A stretch of DNA of 64,000 nucleotides. Origin: Lichenicola sp965198655. GTDB lineage: Bacteria > Pseudomonadota > Alphaproteobacteria > Acetobacterales > Acetobacteraceae. The notes under the pieces were generated by a model, which was given only the letters and a program-made list of their open reading frames with translations, ran no database searches and was not told the DNA's origin. Where the stretch lies: the NCBI GenBank assembly GCA_965198655.1, contig OZ240668.1, positions 744,001 to 808,000 of the forward strand, in the 5' to 3' direction. Within the stretch, counting starts at the first letter, position 1. Each line of letters opens with the position of its first letter. The translations under genes were made by a program, and so were the position numbers. Below are positions 17,082-25,432 of this stretch, in pieces.

Positions 17082-17555
17082 TCAAACCCCGTCCACCTCG
17101 AACAGCGCTTCCACCTCCACCGGCGCGTCCAGCGGCAGCGAGGGCACGCCCACGGTGGAGCGGGTATGGCGTCCGGCCTCGCCGAACACCGCCACCGCCA
17201 GGTCGGACGCGCCGTTCATCACCGTGGCGTGCTGGGTGAAGTCCGGCGTGCAGGCGATGAACCCGCCGAGCCGCACCACGCGGCGCACCCCGCCCAGCCC
17301 GCCCAACGCCGAGTCGAGCTGGGCGATCACGTTGATCATGCACCAGCGCGCCGCCTCCGCGCCCTTCTCCACGCTGATCCCGCCGCCGAGCTTGCCGCTC
17401 GCGCCGAGCCGCCCCTCGACCAGCGGCAACTGCCCGGACACCACCAGCAGGGAGCCGGTCCGCACCACGGCCACGTAGTTGGCGACCGGCGCCGCGGCGG
17501 CCGGCAGCACGATGCCGAGCGCCTGGAGGCGTCCGGCCGGGGTGTCGCCGCTCAT
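17082..17555 (-). CDS. RidA family protein
   Basis: 157 aa. RidA/YjgF fold features: GSLLVVSGQLPLVEGRLG, ARWCMINVIAQLDSALG, VRRVVRLGGFIACTPDF and a C-terminal ARHTRSTVGV-like motif (here GRHTRSTVGVPSLPLDAPVE), including the Arg that in active RidA binds the substrate carboxylate. RidA hydrolyses reactive enamines or imines from PLP enzymes. This longer type (about 150 aa) may have a different substrate. Start overlaps the stop of the upstream gene (ATGA). Confidence 0.88.
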   Translation of the reverse strand: MSGDTPAGRLQALGIVLPAAAAPVANYVAVVRTGSLLVVSGQLPLVEGRLGASGKLGGGISVEKGAEAARWCMINVIAQLDSALGGLGGVRRVVRLGGFIACTPDFTQHATVMNGASDLAVAVFGEAGRHTRSTVGVPSLPLDAPVEVEALFEVDGV

Positions 17556-19057
17556 CCGCGTCCTCCCACCAGGCGTAGTCCGCCGCGTCCGGTCGGGTGC
17601 TTCCGGGCACCGGTCTCGGGCAGGTCGAGCGGCAACAGCGGAGGCTCGTCATGCGCCTCGGCATGCGGCGCGTCCGGCAGGGGCCGGCCGAGATAGGTTT
17701 CGGACAGGGTGCGGAAGGCGTAGTCCAGCAGGGAGGTGGCGTGGGCGATGCCGCCGTCGCCCTCCACCGGGCCGGCCGGGCCGAACCGGGTATAGGCGAA
17801 GGCGTCCACATAGGCCTCCAGCGGCACCCCGTGCTGCAGGCCGAGGCTCACCGAGCGGGCGAAGGCGTCCATCAGCCCGCGCATCGCTGCCGGCTCCCGC
17901 GGGGGGGTGATGGCGAGCTCGCCCAGGGAGCCGTCCTCGAACTCGCCGGTCTGCAGGAACAAGCGGTGGCCGCCGATCGCGGCCTTCTGGGTGAAGCCGC
18001 GTCGCCGCGCCGGCAGCTCGCGACGGACCGGGCCGGCCGCGGCGAGGACAGGCTGGTGTTCCGGCAGCGGCGGCATGTGGTCGACCAGGCCGGCGAGCGC
18101 GCGGTGCATCGCGAGCCACGCGTCCCGCCCGGGACGCGGCAGCACGCCGCCGGCGAGGTTGCCGCCGGCCAGGCCGTCGCCGGCAAGGCTGAGCGCCAGC
18201 GCCGCTTCCGGGGTCAGGCCGCGCCCGGCCAGGCGCGCCAGGGTGCTCGCCGACAGCCGGCCGTCCGGGCGCAGCGGCGAGAAGATCGGCGCCAGGCCGC
18301 AGCCCTCGACGCCGAGCAGGGAGTCGACCGGGCCCGGCCGCGAGAAGCCGGTCTCGATCCGCAGGCCGGGCGGCGGCGCCTCGCGCACCACCGCCGCCAG
18401 CGCGGCCAGGCCCGGCACCGCGCAGCGCGTCGGCGGCCGCAGCAGGGAGAGCTGCGCCCCGTCCGCGTCGCCGCGCAGCAGCCCGGTGGCGGCGGTGGCG
18501 AGGCAGCGCGCCACGTCGCGGCCGGTCTCGTCGTCGTAGTCGAGGCCGAGCCCGGCCAGGCAGGCATCGAGGTTGGTCAGCATCAGGCGCGGCGGCGGCG
18601 CGTCGGGCCGCGCCGACGCGGAGCGCAGCGCGTGCGACAGCGCGTGGAGTGCTGCCTCGTAGCTGTCGGTCTCGAAGCCGCTGCCCGGCTTCACGAAGGC
18701 GGCAAGGTTGAGCACGAAGAACGGCATCGGGTCCGTCGCGTCCGTCCCGGTTCCGGCCCAGGTTCCGGGTCCCGGCGCTGCGCGGCGCAGCAGCAGCAGC
18801 AGCGCCAGCGCCCGTCCGAGCCCGTCCGGCGCGCCGGGCAGGTGCTGCAGCCGGTCGATCCAGCGATCGGCCGCCTCGGCCAGCGCGGCGTTCCCGCTGC
18901 CCGGAAGCAGGGCCGCCAGCGCCTGCGCCGCGTCGTCGTCCCAGTCGGCCGGCAAGGTGATCCGGCGCGGGGTCGCGTCCGGATCGGCGGCCTCGTGCGC
19001 GGTGCGCATCCTGACCCCGTTCCAGCGCCCCCGGCTGCTGCTCGGCACGGCGCTCAT
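17552..19057 (-). CDS. TSCPD-domain protein related to the class II ribonucleotide reductase C-terminus
   Basis: 501 aa. The segment from RRRGFTQKAAIGGH through LFLQTGEFEDGSLGEL, LGLQHGVPLEAYVDAFAYTR and SLLDYAFRTLSETYLGR matches the C-terminal TSCPD region of adenosylcobalamin-dependent ribonucleotide reductase (NrdJ). The catalytic barrel motifs of a full-length reductase were not recognised, so it is unlikely to reduce ribonucleotides alone. Role unknown; it may assist the true NrdJ or bind zinc. Start ATG at 19057 is tentative, as an ATG 16 codons later is equally possible. Confidence 0.7.
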   Translation of the reverse strand: MSAVPSSSRGRWNGVRMRTAHEAADPDATPRRITLPADWDDDAAQALAALLPGSGNAALAEAADRWIDRLQHLPGAPDGLGRALALLLLLRRAAPGPGTWAGTGTDATDPMPFFVLNLAAFVKPGSGFETDSYEAALHALSHALRSASARPDAPPPRLMLTNLDACLAGLGLDYDDETGRDVARCLATAATGLLRGDADGAQLSLLRPPTRCAVPGLAALAAVVREAPPPGLRIETGFSRPGPVDSLLGVEGCGLAPIFSPLRPDGRLSASTLARLAGRGLTPEAALALSLAGDGLAGGNLAGGVLPRPGRDAWLAMHRALAGLVDHMPPLPEHQPVLAAAGPVRRELPARRRGFTQKAAIGGHRLFLQTGEFEDGSLGELAITPPREPAAMRGLMDAFARSVSLGLQHGVPLEAYVDAFAYTRFGPAGPVEGDGGIAHATSLLDYAFRTLSETYLGRPLPDAPHAEAHDEPPLLPLDLPETGARKHPTGRGGLRLVGGRG

Positions 19058-19192
19058 GGGGTCGGGACGGGATGGGTCATGCCCCGACCCTAGACGGTCG
19101 GGCCTGCCGGAGAAAGGCGTATCGGCGGAGCCGGACCGGTTGCCGCGGGTCCGGATGGACCGGGCAGCGACGGCTGCGTATAGGTGATGGCC

Positions 19193-19552
19193 ATGACCAG
19201 CATCGGCACCCGACTGTTCACCCTTCTGCGGGGCCGCCTGATCGGCCGCGACGCCGACGGCCGGGCGTACTACGAGTCGCGCCGGCCGAGCGGATACACC
19301 CGACGCATCCGCCGCTGGGTGATCTACAACCCGGGCGACGACGCGTCCGCGGTGCCGGCGGAATGGTGGAACTGGCTGCATCACGCCGACGACGCGCCGT
19401 TGCCGCCGGCCGCCCGCCGGCCCTGGCAGTTGCCGTTCCAGCCGAACCGGACCGGCGATCCGGGCGGCTACCACCCGCCCGGCAGCGACTACCGCGGCGG
19501 GCTCAGGCCGCAATCCACCGGCGACTACGAGTCCTGGACCCCGGACGCCTGA
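19193..19552 (+). CDS. NDUFA12 family NADH:ubiquinone oxidoreductase accessory subunit
   Basis: 119 aa. GRLIGRDADGRAYYESR, RRWVIYNPGDDASAVPAEWW and WLHH are the hallmark motifs of NDUFA12 (B17.2), a supernumerary complex I subunit kept in alphaproteobacteria and mitochondria. Start ATG at 19193 chosen after an AGGTGATG leader; in-frame GTG and ATG codons lie 3 and 2 codons earlier. It is divergent from the TSCPD gene and 3 nt upstream of mlaD. Confidence 0.92.
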   Translation: MTSIGTRLFTLLRGRLIGRDADGRAYYESRRPSGYTRRIRRWVIYNPGDDASAVPAEWWNWLHHADDAPLPPAARRPWQLPFQPNRTGDPGGYHPPGSDYRGGLRPQSTGDYESWTPDA

Positions 19553-19555
19553 GCC

Positions 19556-20143
19556 GTGCCCAACATAGCGTCCAACATCACGACCCCGGACACCGCCATA
19601 CGCGTCGCCGCGCCGCGACGCGCGTGGGGAGGCGGGCGCGAAGCGGTCGAGTTCCTCACCGGGCTGCTGGTCCTGCTGGCGCTGGCCGGGCTGCTGGCGC
19701 TGGCGCTGCTGGGCAGCGGGCGCAAGTCCGACGCGGGCTACCGCCTGTCCGCGCGCTTCGCCCATGTCGACGGGCTGTCGATCGGCTCCGACGTGCGTTT
19801 GGCCGGGGTGACGGTGGGGCAGGTGGTGTCGGAGCGGGTCGATCCGTCCTCCTACCAGGCCGAGGTGGCGTTCACCGTGCGCGACGACATCCGCCTGCCC
19901 ACCGACAGCTCGGCGATCGTGACCAGCGACAGCCTGCTGGGCGGCAAGTACCTGGCGCTGGAGCCGGGCGGCGCCGACCAGGTGCTGCGCCCGGGCGGGC
20001 GGGTGACGCTGACCCAGGGCTCAATCAGTCTGGAGCAGTTGTTGAGCAAGTTCATCTTCAGCGTGACCGACGCGATGTCGACGCAGAAGAAGGGCGCGGC
20101 ATCCGCCGCTCCGTCCACCCCGCCACCCGCCCCGTCGCCGTGA
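19556..20143 (+). CDS. mlaD: MlaD-like MCE-domain lipid transport protein
   Basis: 195 aa: cytoplasmic N-terminus, one membrane helix (about 33-52), then an MCE domain with YRLSARFAHVDGLSIGSDVR, VRLAGVTVGQV and DSLLGGKYLALEPGG. The C-terminus is Pro/Ala-rich. MlaD binds phospholipid in the periplasm as part of the MlaFEDB importer, but no mlaE or mlaF is present here. GTG start, 3 nt after NDUFA12; the NDUFA12-MlaD-DUF2155 order recurs in alphaproteobacteria. Confidence 0.9.
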   Translation: MPNIASNITTPDTAIRVAAPRRAWGGGREAVEFLTGLLVLLALAGLLALALLGSGRKSDAGYRLSARFAHVDGLSIGSDVRLAGVTVGQVVSERVDPSSYQAEVAFTVRDDIRLPTDSSAIVTSDSLLGGKYLALEPGGADQVLRPGGRVTLTQGSISLEQLLSKFIFSVTDAMSTQKKGAASAAPSTPPPAPSP

Positions 20144-20150
20144 CGGCGCC

Positions 20151-20366
20151 GTGACCGCGCAGCACTGGCCGCAGGCGGACGGCACGCCGATCTCCTGCAC
20201 CGAGAAGCTGCGCGTGCTGGCGGAGAACCAGGCCGAGCTGCGCGCCACCCTGCGCGACGTGTTCGACGACGCGGTGCTGATGGGGGTGGACGACGCCGCC
20301 ATGCGGCAGATCCTGATCGACGAGATCCTGGCGCTGCCCGGCCCGCACCGCCCGGCCGGCGCATGA
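20151..20366 (+). CDS. Small hypothetical protein between mlaD and DUF2155
   Basis: 71 aa, soluble, with a likely all-helical C-terminal two-thirds (EKLRVLAENQAELRATLRDV, then MRQILIDEILAL). No family recognised. GTG start, 7 nt after mlaD, and its stop overlaps the DUF2155 start (ATGA), so it belongs to the same operon. Confidence 0.75.
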   Translation: MTAQHWPQADGTPISCTEKLRVLAENQAELRATLRDVFDDAVLMGVDDAAMRQILIDEILALPGPHRPAGA

Positions 20367-21139
20367 GCCGCCGTTCGATGCCGCCGATTCCGCTGGCCAG
20401 GGCCGCCGTCCTGGCCGCCGCCTTGGTCGCCGCGGCGCCGGCGTCGCGTGCGGCCGCCTATGTCCCGCCGCCGATCATGCCGGTGCCGAACGCCTGGCAG
20501 GGGCGGTCGCAGGCGGTGCTGCGCGTGCTCGACAAGCTCGACGCCCATGTCGAGACCTTGACCCTGAAAGCGGGCGAGACCGGCAGCTACAAGAGCCTCA
20601 GCGTGACCGTGCGCTCCTGCATGGATCGGCCGGACGGGCTGCCGCGCGACAACGGCGCCTTTCTCGACATCCAGGATCATCGCGCCGCCGAGGTGGCCCC
20701 GTTCAACGGCTGGACCTTTTCCGGCAACCCGTCGGTCGGCGTGTTCGAAAGCCCGGTCTACGCGGTGCAACTGGTGACCTGCCAGGGCGACCTGGTGGCG
20801 CCCGCGGCACCGCCCTTGCCGCCGCCGGTGCCGCCGCCGGCCTCCATGCTGCCTCCGCCGCCTCCCCCGGCACCTCCGGCCGATGCCGATGATGGCGCCG
20901 CGGACGCCCCGGTGATCGTGACCCCGCAGCAGCCGGCGGCACCCGGAGCGTCGCCCGGGGATGGCGAGCCGCCGCCTCCGGACCAGCCGGCGCAGCCCGA
21001 TGACCAGGCGGCGCAGCCGGACGCCCAGGCGGCGCAGCCGGACGCGGTGTATCCCGATGGGGTTCCGCCGCCTGTCCCGCCTCCCGGGCCGCCCCCCGGG
21101 CCGCCGCCTGCGCCCTCGGCTTCTCCGCCGCCGCAATGA
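20363..21139 (+). CDS. DUF2155 exported protein with long Pro-rich tail
   Basis: 258 aa. Signal peptide (LARAAVLAAALVAAAPASRA), then a DUF2155 domain (about 45-145) with AVLRVLDKLDAHVETLTLKA, a CMDRPDG Cys and a GWTFSGNPSV motif. The last ~110 residues are Pro/Ala/Gln repeats such as QPDAQAAQPDA, possibly spanning peptidoglycan or mediating protein contacts. Function unknown; in related genomes it accompanies NDUFA12. Confidence 0.85.
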   Translation: MSRRSMPPIPLARAAVLAAALVAAAPASRAAAYVPPPIMPVPNAWQGRSQAVLRVLDKLDAHVETLTLKAGETGSYKSLSVTVRSCMDRPDGLPRDNGAFLDIQDHRAAEVAPFNGWTFSGNPSVGVFESPVYAVQLVTCQGDLVAPAAPPLPPPVPPPASMLPPPPPPAPPADADDGAADAPVIVTPQQPAAPGASPGDGEPPPPDQPAQPDDQAAQPDAQAAQPDAVYPDGVPPPVPPPGPPPGPPPAPSASPPPQ

Positions 21140-21194
21140 TCGACCGCGCGCGCCCAGCCGGGAACCAGTCCGTCGGCTGTCCGGTTCTCCCGTC

Positions 21195-21947
21195 ATGAGC
21201 GCGCCTCCTCCCGCCAGCATGCCGACCCCGTCCCAGGCCGCCTTCCTGCTCGACTTCGACGGCACCCTGGTGGACATCGCGCCCACGCCCGAAGCGGTGG
21301 TGGTGCCGGACGGGCTGCCCGACATCCTGCGCGCGCTGCGCGCCCTGTGCGGGGACGCGCTCGGCCTGGTCAGCGGCCGGCCGATCGCGCAGATCGACCA
21401 TTTCCTGCCCGGCATTCCCTATGCGGTGGCGGGCGAGCACGGCGTCGCGGTGCGCCACGCCCCCGGTGGCGAGGTGGAGCGGGCGGTGCTGCCGGCGGTG
21501 CCGGCGGACTGGCTCGTTGAAGCGGACCGCCTGGTGGCGGCGCATCCCGGCGCCCGCGTCGAGCGCAAGCACACCGGCTTCGTGCTGCACTTCCGCGCCG
21601 TGCCGGAGGCCGCCGGGCCGCTGCGCGACGCGGCGGAGGCGCTGCTGGCGCGCGACGGGGCGCACCGCTTCCACCTGCAGCCGGCCAAGATGGCCTGGGA
21701 GGTGAAGCCGGCCGGCGTGGACAAGGAGACCGCGGTCAGGCTGCTGATGCAGCGCCCGCCCTTCGCCGGACGGCGGCCGATCTTCGTCGGCGACGACGCC
21801 ACCGACGAGGACGGCATACGCGGCGCGGTGGCGCTCGGCGGAATGGGGTTCCGCATCCCGAACGACTTCCCGGGTCCGGACGCGTTCCGGTCCTGGCTCG
21901 GCCGCCTCGCCGCCACGCCTGCCGGAGCGACGACGTGGGCCGGCTAG
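21195..21947 (+). CDS. otsB: Trehalose-6-phosphate phosphatase
   Basis: 250 aa HAD-type phosphatase. Motif I FLLDFDGTLVD gives the nucleophile Asp, motif II GLVSGR, and motif IV FVGDDATDEDG is complete. It dephosphorylates trehalose-6-phosphate to trehalose, the second step of the OtsAB route used in osmotic and desiccation tolerance. Its 3' end overlaps otsA by 13 bp, giving the order otsB-otsA. Confidence 0.95.
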   Translation: MSAPPPASMPTPSQAAFLLDFDGTLVDIAPTPEAVVVPDGLPDILRALRALCGDALGLVSGRPIAQIDHFLPGIPYAVAGEHGVAVRHAPGGEVERAVLPAVPADWLVEADRLVAAHPGARVERKHTGFVLHFRAVPEAAGPLRDAAEALLARDGAHRFHLQPAKMAWEVKPAGVDKETAVRLLMQRPPFAGRRPIFVGDDATDEDGIRGAVALGGMGFRIPNDFPGPDAFRSWLGRLAATPAGATTWAG

Positions 21948-23287
21948 TCGTCGTGTCCAACCGGGTGCCGTCGCCGCGCGAGGTGAGCCAGGCGGCGGGC
22001 GGGCTGACGGTGGGCCTGGCCGACGCGATCAAGGGCCAGCCCAGCCTGTGGTTCGGCTGGTCCGGCAGCGCCAACGCCAAGGAAGGCAGCGAGCCGGCAC
22101 CGGTGCTGGTCGAAAAGAACGGCGTCACCTATGCCACCATCGACCTGACCGCGCGGCAGCACAAAGGCTTCTACCAGGGCTTCTCCAACGGCATCCTGTG
22201 GCCGGTCTGCCATTACCGGCTCGGGCTGATGCAGTACAGCCGCGACGAGCTGGACACCTACCTGGAGGTGAACGCGCAGTTCGCCCGCGCCCTGAAGCCG
22301 CTGCTGCGGCCGGACGACACGATCTGGGTGCAGGACTACCAGTTGTTCCCGCTGGGTGCCGCGCTTCGGCAGGGCGGGGTGCGCAACCGGATCGGCTTCT
22401 TCCTGCACATCCCGTTCCCGCCCGAGCAGTTGTTCCGCGCCCTGCCGGGTGCGGACCTGCTGCTGGCCGACTTGGTCGGCTACGACGTGGTGGGGGTGCA
22501 GACCGAGCAGGACGCCGAGAACATGAACGGGGCGCTCCAGGCGGTGGGCGTGCCGGTTCGGGCACAGGCGTTCCCGATCGGCATCGACCCGAAATCCTTT
22601 GCCAGACAAGCGGCGCGCGGCGAGACCAGCAAGGAGATGGGCCGGCTGACCCAGGCGCTGAACGGCCGCGCGCTGATCCTGGGGGTGGACCGGCTGGACT
22701 ATTCCAAGGGCATCCCCGAGCGGTTCCGCGGCTTCGAGCGGCTGCTGCAGCGCTTCCCCGCGCATCGCGGCCGTGTCTCGTTCATGCAGATCGCGCCGGT
22801 GTCGCGCGGCGAGGTGGCGGAGTACAAGGCGCTGCGCCGCCAGCTCGACGAGCTCGCCGGCCGGATCAACGGCGACTGGGCCGAGATCGACTGGATCCCG
22901 CTGCGCTACATCACCCGCGGCCTGCCGCGAAAGGTGTTGGCCGGAGTGCACCGCCGCGCCAGGGTCGGGCTGGTGACGCCGCTCCGCGACGGCATGAACC
23001 TGGTCGCCAAGGAATACGTTGCCGCCCAGGACGCGGCCGATCCGGGGGTGCTGGTGCTGTCGCGCTTCGCAGGCGCCGCACCCGAACTCGGCGACGCGGT
23101 GCTGGTCAACCCGTACGATCCGGACGAGATCGCCGAGGCGCTCGACCGCGCGCTCGCCATGGGGCTGCCCGAGCGGACGCGGCGCTGGGAGGCGATGAAC
23201 GCCGCCGTGACACGGGTGACCGCCGCGAGCTGGGCGCGCGGCTTCCTCGGCGTGCTGAACGCCGTCGAGGTTCGACAGGCCGCATGA
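21935..23287 (+). CDS. otsA: Trehalose-6-phosphate synthase
   Basis: 450 aa GT20 enzyme. N-terminal VVVSNRVPSP with the expected downstream Gly-Gly loop (QAAGGLTVGL), WVQDYQLFPL, FFLHIPFPP, GVDRLDYSKGIPERF and TPLRDGMNLVAKEYVA are all present. It makes trehalose-6-phosphate from UDP-glucose and glucose-6-phosphate. GTG start inside the otsB 3' end. Confidence 0.97.
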   Translation: MGRLVVVSNRVPSPREVSQAAGGLTVGLADAIKGQPSLWFGWSGSANAKEGSEPAPVLVEKNGVTYATIDLTARQHKGFYQGFSNGILWPVCHYRLGLMQYSRDELDTYLEVNAQFARALKPLLRPDDTIWVQDYQLFPLGAALRQGGVRNRIGFFLHIPFPPEQLFRALPGADLLLADLVGYDVVGVQTEQDAENMNGALQAVGVPVRAQAFPIGIDPKSFARQAARGETSKEMGRLTQALNGRALILGVDRLDYSKGIPERFRGFERLLQRFPAHRGRVSFMQIAPVSRGEVAEYKALRRQLDELAGRINGDWAEIDWIPLRYITRGLPRKVLAGVHRRARVGLVTPLRDGMNLVAKEYVAAQDAADPGVLVLSRFAGAAPELGDAVLVNPYDPDEIAEALDRALAMGLPERTRRWEAMNAAVTRVTAASWARGFLGVLNAVEVRQAA

Positions 23288-23841
23288 TCGTGCAGCGGCG
23301 CAGCTCCCTGGCGACGTCCGGCGTGCCGGGAGGCCGAGCGGCCGGGGTGTTCTGGATCCTGGCCGGGCTGTGGGCGCTGGGGCTGGTGTGGTGGGCGCAG
23401 CACGTGGCGGGCATGGCGCCGTGCGCGCTGTGCTTCTGGGAGCGCTGGCCGTATCGGGCGCTGATCGTGCTGGGCGTGCTGTCGGTCCTGTCGTGGCGCG
23501 TGGGCCGGCCGGTGCGCATGGCCCTGTCCGCGCTGGTGGTGCTGACCCTGCTCGCGGCGATCGGCCTGTCCGGGCTGCATGTCGGGGTGGAGCAGGGCTG
23601 GTGGCCGAGCCCGCTGCCGGAATGCGCGGCGCCGCGCTTCTCCGGCGGCACCTTCGCCCAGCGTCTGGCCTCGATGCCGCTTCGTCCCGCCAAGCCCTGC
23701 GACGCGCCGAACCGGCTGTTCGCCTTCCTGCCGATCTCGATGACGACGCTGGACCTGCTCTATGCGATCCTGCTGCTCGCCGTCACCTCGGTGCTGCTGG
23801 GCGGCCGACCCGGCATCCGCCGGTCGGGACGAAGGCGATAG
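23284..23841 (+). CDS. dsbB: Disulfide bond formation protein B
   Basis: 185 aa with four hydrophobic helices. The first periplasmic redox pair CALC lies in APCALCFWERWPYRAL, the quinone-binding region; a second pair is supplied by PECAAP and KPCDAP (about 118 and 139). It reoxidises DsbA and passes electrons to quinones. The start overlaps the otsA stop. Confidence 0.93.
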   Translation: MIVQRRSSLATSGVPGGRAAGVFWILAGLWALGLVWWAQHVAGMAPCALCFWERWPYRALIVLGVLSVLSWRVGRPVRMALSALVVLTLLAAIGLSGLHVGVEQGWWPSPLPECAAPRFSGGTFAQRLASMPLRPAKPCDAPNRLFAFLPISMTTLDLLYAILLLAVTSVLLGGRPGIRRSGRRR

Positions 23842-23888
23842 GGTTGGTCGAGGTGGTCGGCCGGGACGCCGTCCCGGCCGGTGTCAGA

Positions 23889-24068
23889 TCAAAGACCGCT
23901 GCGGCCTCGGCCCCGGCCCATGATCAGGCTCACCACGAACAGCACGATGAACACGAAGAACAGGATCTTGGCGATGGAGGCGGCGCCGGCATAGATGCCG
24001 CCGAAGCCGAACACGCCCGCGATCAGGGCGATGACGAGAAAGATCAGGGTCCAGCGCAACAGGTCCAC
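23889..24068 (-). CDS. DUF1328 (YtjA-like) small membrane protein
   Basis: 59 aa with two hydrophobic helices: LLRWTLIFLVIALIAGVFGF, a short Gly turn, and AKILFFVFIVLFVVSLIMG, ending in a Gly/Arg tail. This is the DUF1328 pattern, a family of unknown function often present in several copies in alphaproteobacteria. GTG start with AAGGA about 10 nt upstream. Confidence 0.85.
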   Translation of the reverse strand: MDLLRWTLIFLVIALIAGVFGFGGIYAGAASIAKILFFVFIVLFVVSLIMGRGRGRSGL

Positions 24069-24156
24069 GGCGGGTCATCCTTTCGATCGAGAACCGGAGC
24101 GGGCGCCGGTCGCCCTGCAACGCAAGCGGCACCGATCCGGTTCTGCCCGCCGTTCC

Positions 24157-24321
24157 TCAGTAGCCGTGATGCCAGTAGTGGTGGTGCCAATGATGCCAGT
24201 GGTGCCAGTAGTGGTGGTGATAGCGCGGCCCGACGACCACGCGGATCTGCGCGTCGGCCGCCGGTGCCGCCGCCGTCAGGCCGATGCCCAGCAGCGCGCC
24301 GAGCAGGATAAGCGTACGCAT
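24157..24321 (-). CDS. Secreted His/Trp/Tyr-rich micro-protein
   Basis: 54 aa. An 18-24 residue signal peptide (MRTLILLGALLGIGLTAAAP) is followed by QIRVVVGPR and then a tail made almost only of His, Trp and Tyr (YHHHYWHHWHHW and onward, 13 His in the last 20 residues). The tail suggests periplasmic metal binding (Zn, Cu, Ni or Fe) or surface adhesion, both inferences. No family recognised beyond similar short signal-plus-His-repeat proteins. It is 88 nt upstream of the DUF1328 gene on the same strand. Confidence 0.8.
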   Translation of the reverse strand: MRTLILLGALLGIGLTAAAPAADAQIRVVVGPRYHHHYWHHWHHWHHHYWHHGY

Positions 24322-24361
24322 CGTGTCTCCTGTTGTCCTGTTGAGGGGTGGGTTCCTGCCA

Positions 24362-25432
24362 TCAACGCCCGAGAGAACGTTTCGGCTGCATCATTATATG
24401 CATTTCCAATTCTGCCGCCCGGTGCGCCGCCGTGTGCGCCGACAGGATGCGCCGGCGCGCCGCGTCCCCGGCTTCCCGCCGGCGCGGCTCCGGCCAGTCG
24501 AGCAGCGACAGCACGTCCGCGGCGGTGTCGGCCAGCATGATGTCGCGCTCCGGCTCCAGCACGTCGGCGATCCCGTCCCAGCAGTCGGACACGATCGGGC
24601 AGCCGCAGGCGCCCGCCTCGAACAAGCGCACGCTCGGGCTCCACCCGGCTGCGATCATGTCGGCGCGGGTGACGTTCAGGGTCCATCCGCAAGCGGAATA
24701 GAATCCGGGATGCGCGTCCGGGGGCAGGTGTGCGATGCGCTCGACGTTGTTGGGCCAGTCGATGTTGTCCGGGTATTGCGGCCCGGCCACCACGAAGCGC
24801 CGGTCCGGCGCCAGCCGCGCGGTCTCGATCAGCAGGCGCGCGACGGTCGGCTGGCGGTCGGCGCTGTAGGTGCCGAGATAGCCGAGGTCCCAGCGACGGG
24901 GCGCGCCGGTCGGGCGGTAACGCTCGGGATCGACCGAGCAGTAGAAGCCGTGCGCCTCGCGCACGCCGAACTCCCGCTCCAGCCGGCGCAGGGTGGGCCC
25001 GGCGGTGAAGGAGAGCAGGAGGTCGAACCCCGGCAGCACCTCGCGCGACACGTAGGCGCAGTCGCCGCGCGTCAGGGCCGCCAGCGTGACCGGCGTGTCG
25101 ATGTCATAGTAGGCGACCACGCCCCTTGCCTGCGCCTGCACCAACCGCGTCACCGCGATCCCGTCCGGGACAAAGGAGCCGACGATCACCGCGTCGGCCG
25201 AGGCGATCGCCGACGCGTGCGGCTCGAGCCCGTGCAGCCCGTCATACAGCGCCAGCCGGCAGAACCCCGGATCGGGCAGGTCGCGGTTCTGTGCGTACCA
25301 CGGCACGTCGCGCTCGAGGAACAGCACGTCGTGGCCGCGCGCCGCGAACGCCCTCAGCAGCGCCCTGTAGGTGGTGGCGTGGCCGTTGCCCCAGCTCGAG
25401 CTGAGGCTGAGGCCGAGCACGACCAGGCGCAT
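24362..25432 (-). CDS. CgeB-like glycosyltransferase 1
   Basis: 356 aa. N-terminus VVLGLSLSSSWGNGHATTYR and C-terminal block WSPSVRLFEAGACGCPIVSD followed by IADVLEPERDIMLA are typical of the YkvP/CgeB family of GT-B glycosyltransferases. The sugar donor and acceptor are unknown. Last gene of a seven-gene operon, and the start shares one base with the preceding stop (TGATG). It is the third of three consecutive CgeB-like genes in transcription order. Confidence 0.8.
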   Translation of the reverse strand: MRLVVLGLSLSSSWGNGHATTYRALLRAFAARGHDVLFLERDVPWYAQNRDLPDPGFCRLALYDGLHGLEPHASAIASADAVIVGSFVPDGIAVTRLVQAQARGVVAYYDIDTPVTLAALTRGDCAYVSREVLPGFDLLLSFTAGPTLRRLEREFGVREAHGFYCSVDPERYRPTGAPRRWDLGYLGTYSADRQPTVARLLIETARLAPDRRFVVAGPQYPDNIDWPNNVERIAHLPPDAHPGFYSACGWTLNVTRADMIAAGWSPSVRLFEAGACGCPIVSDCWDGIADVLEPERDIMLADTAADVLSLLDWPEPRRREAGDAARRRILSAHTAAHRAAELEMHIMMQPKRSLGR

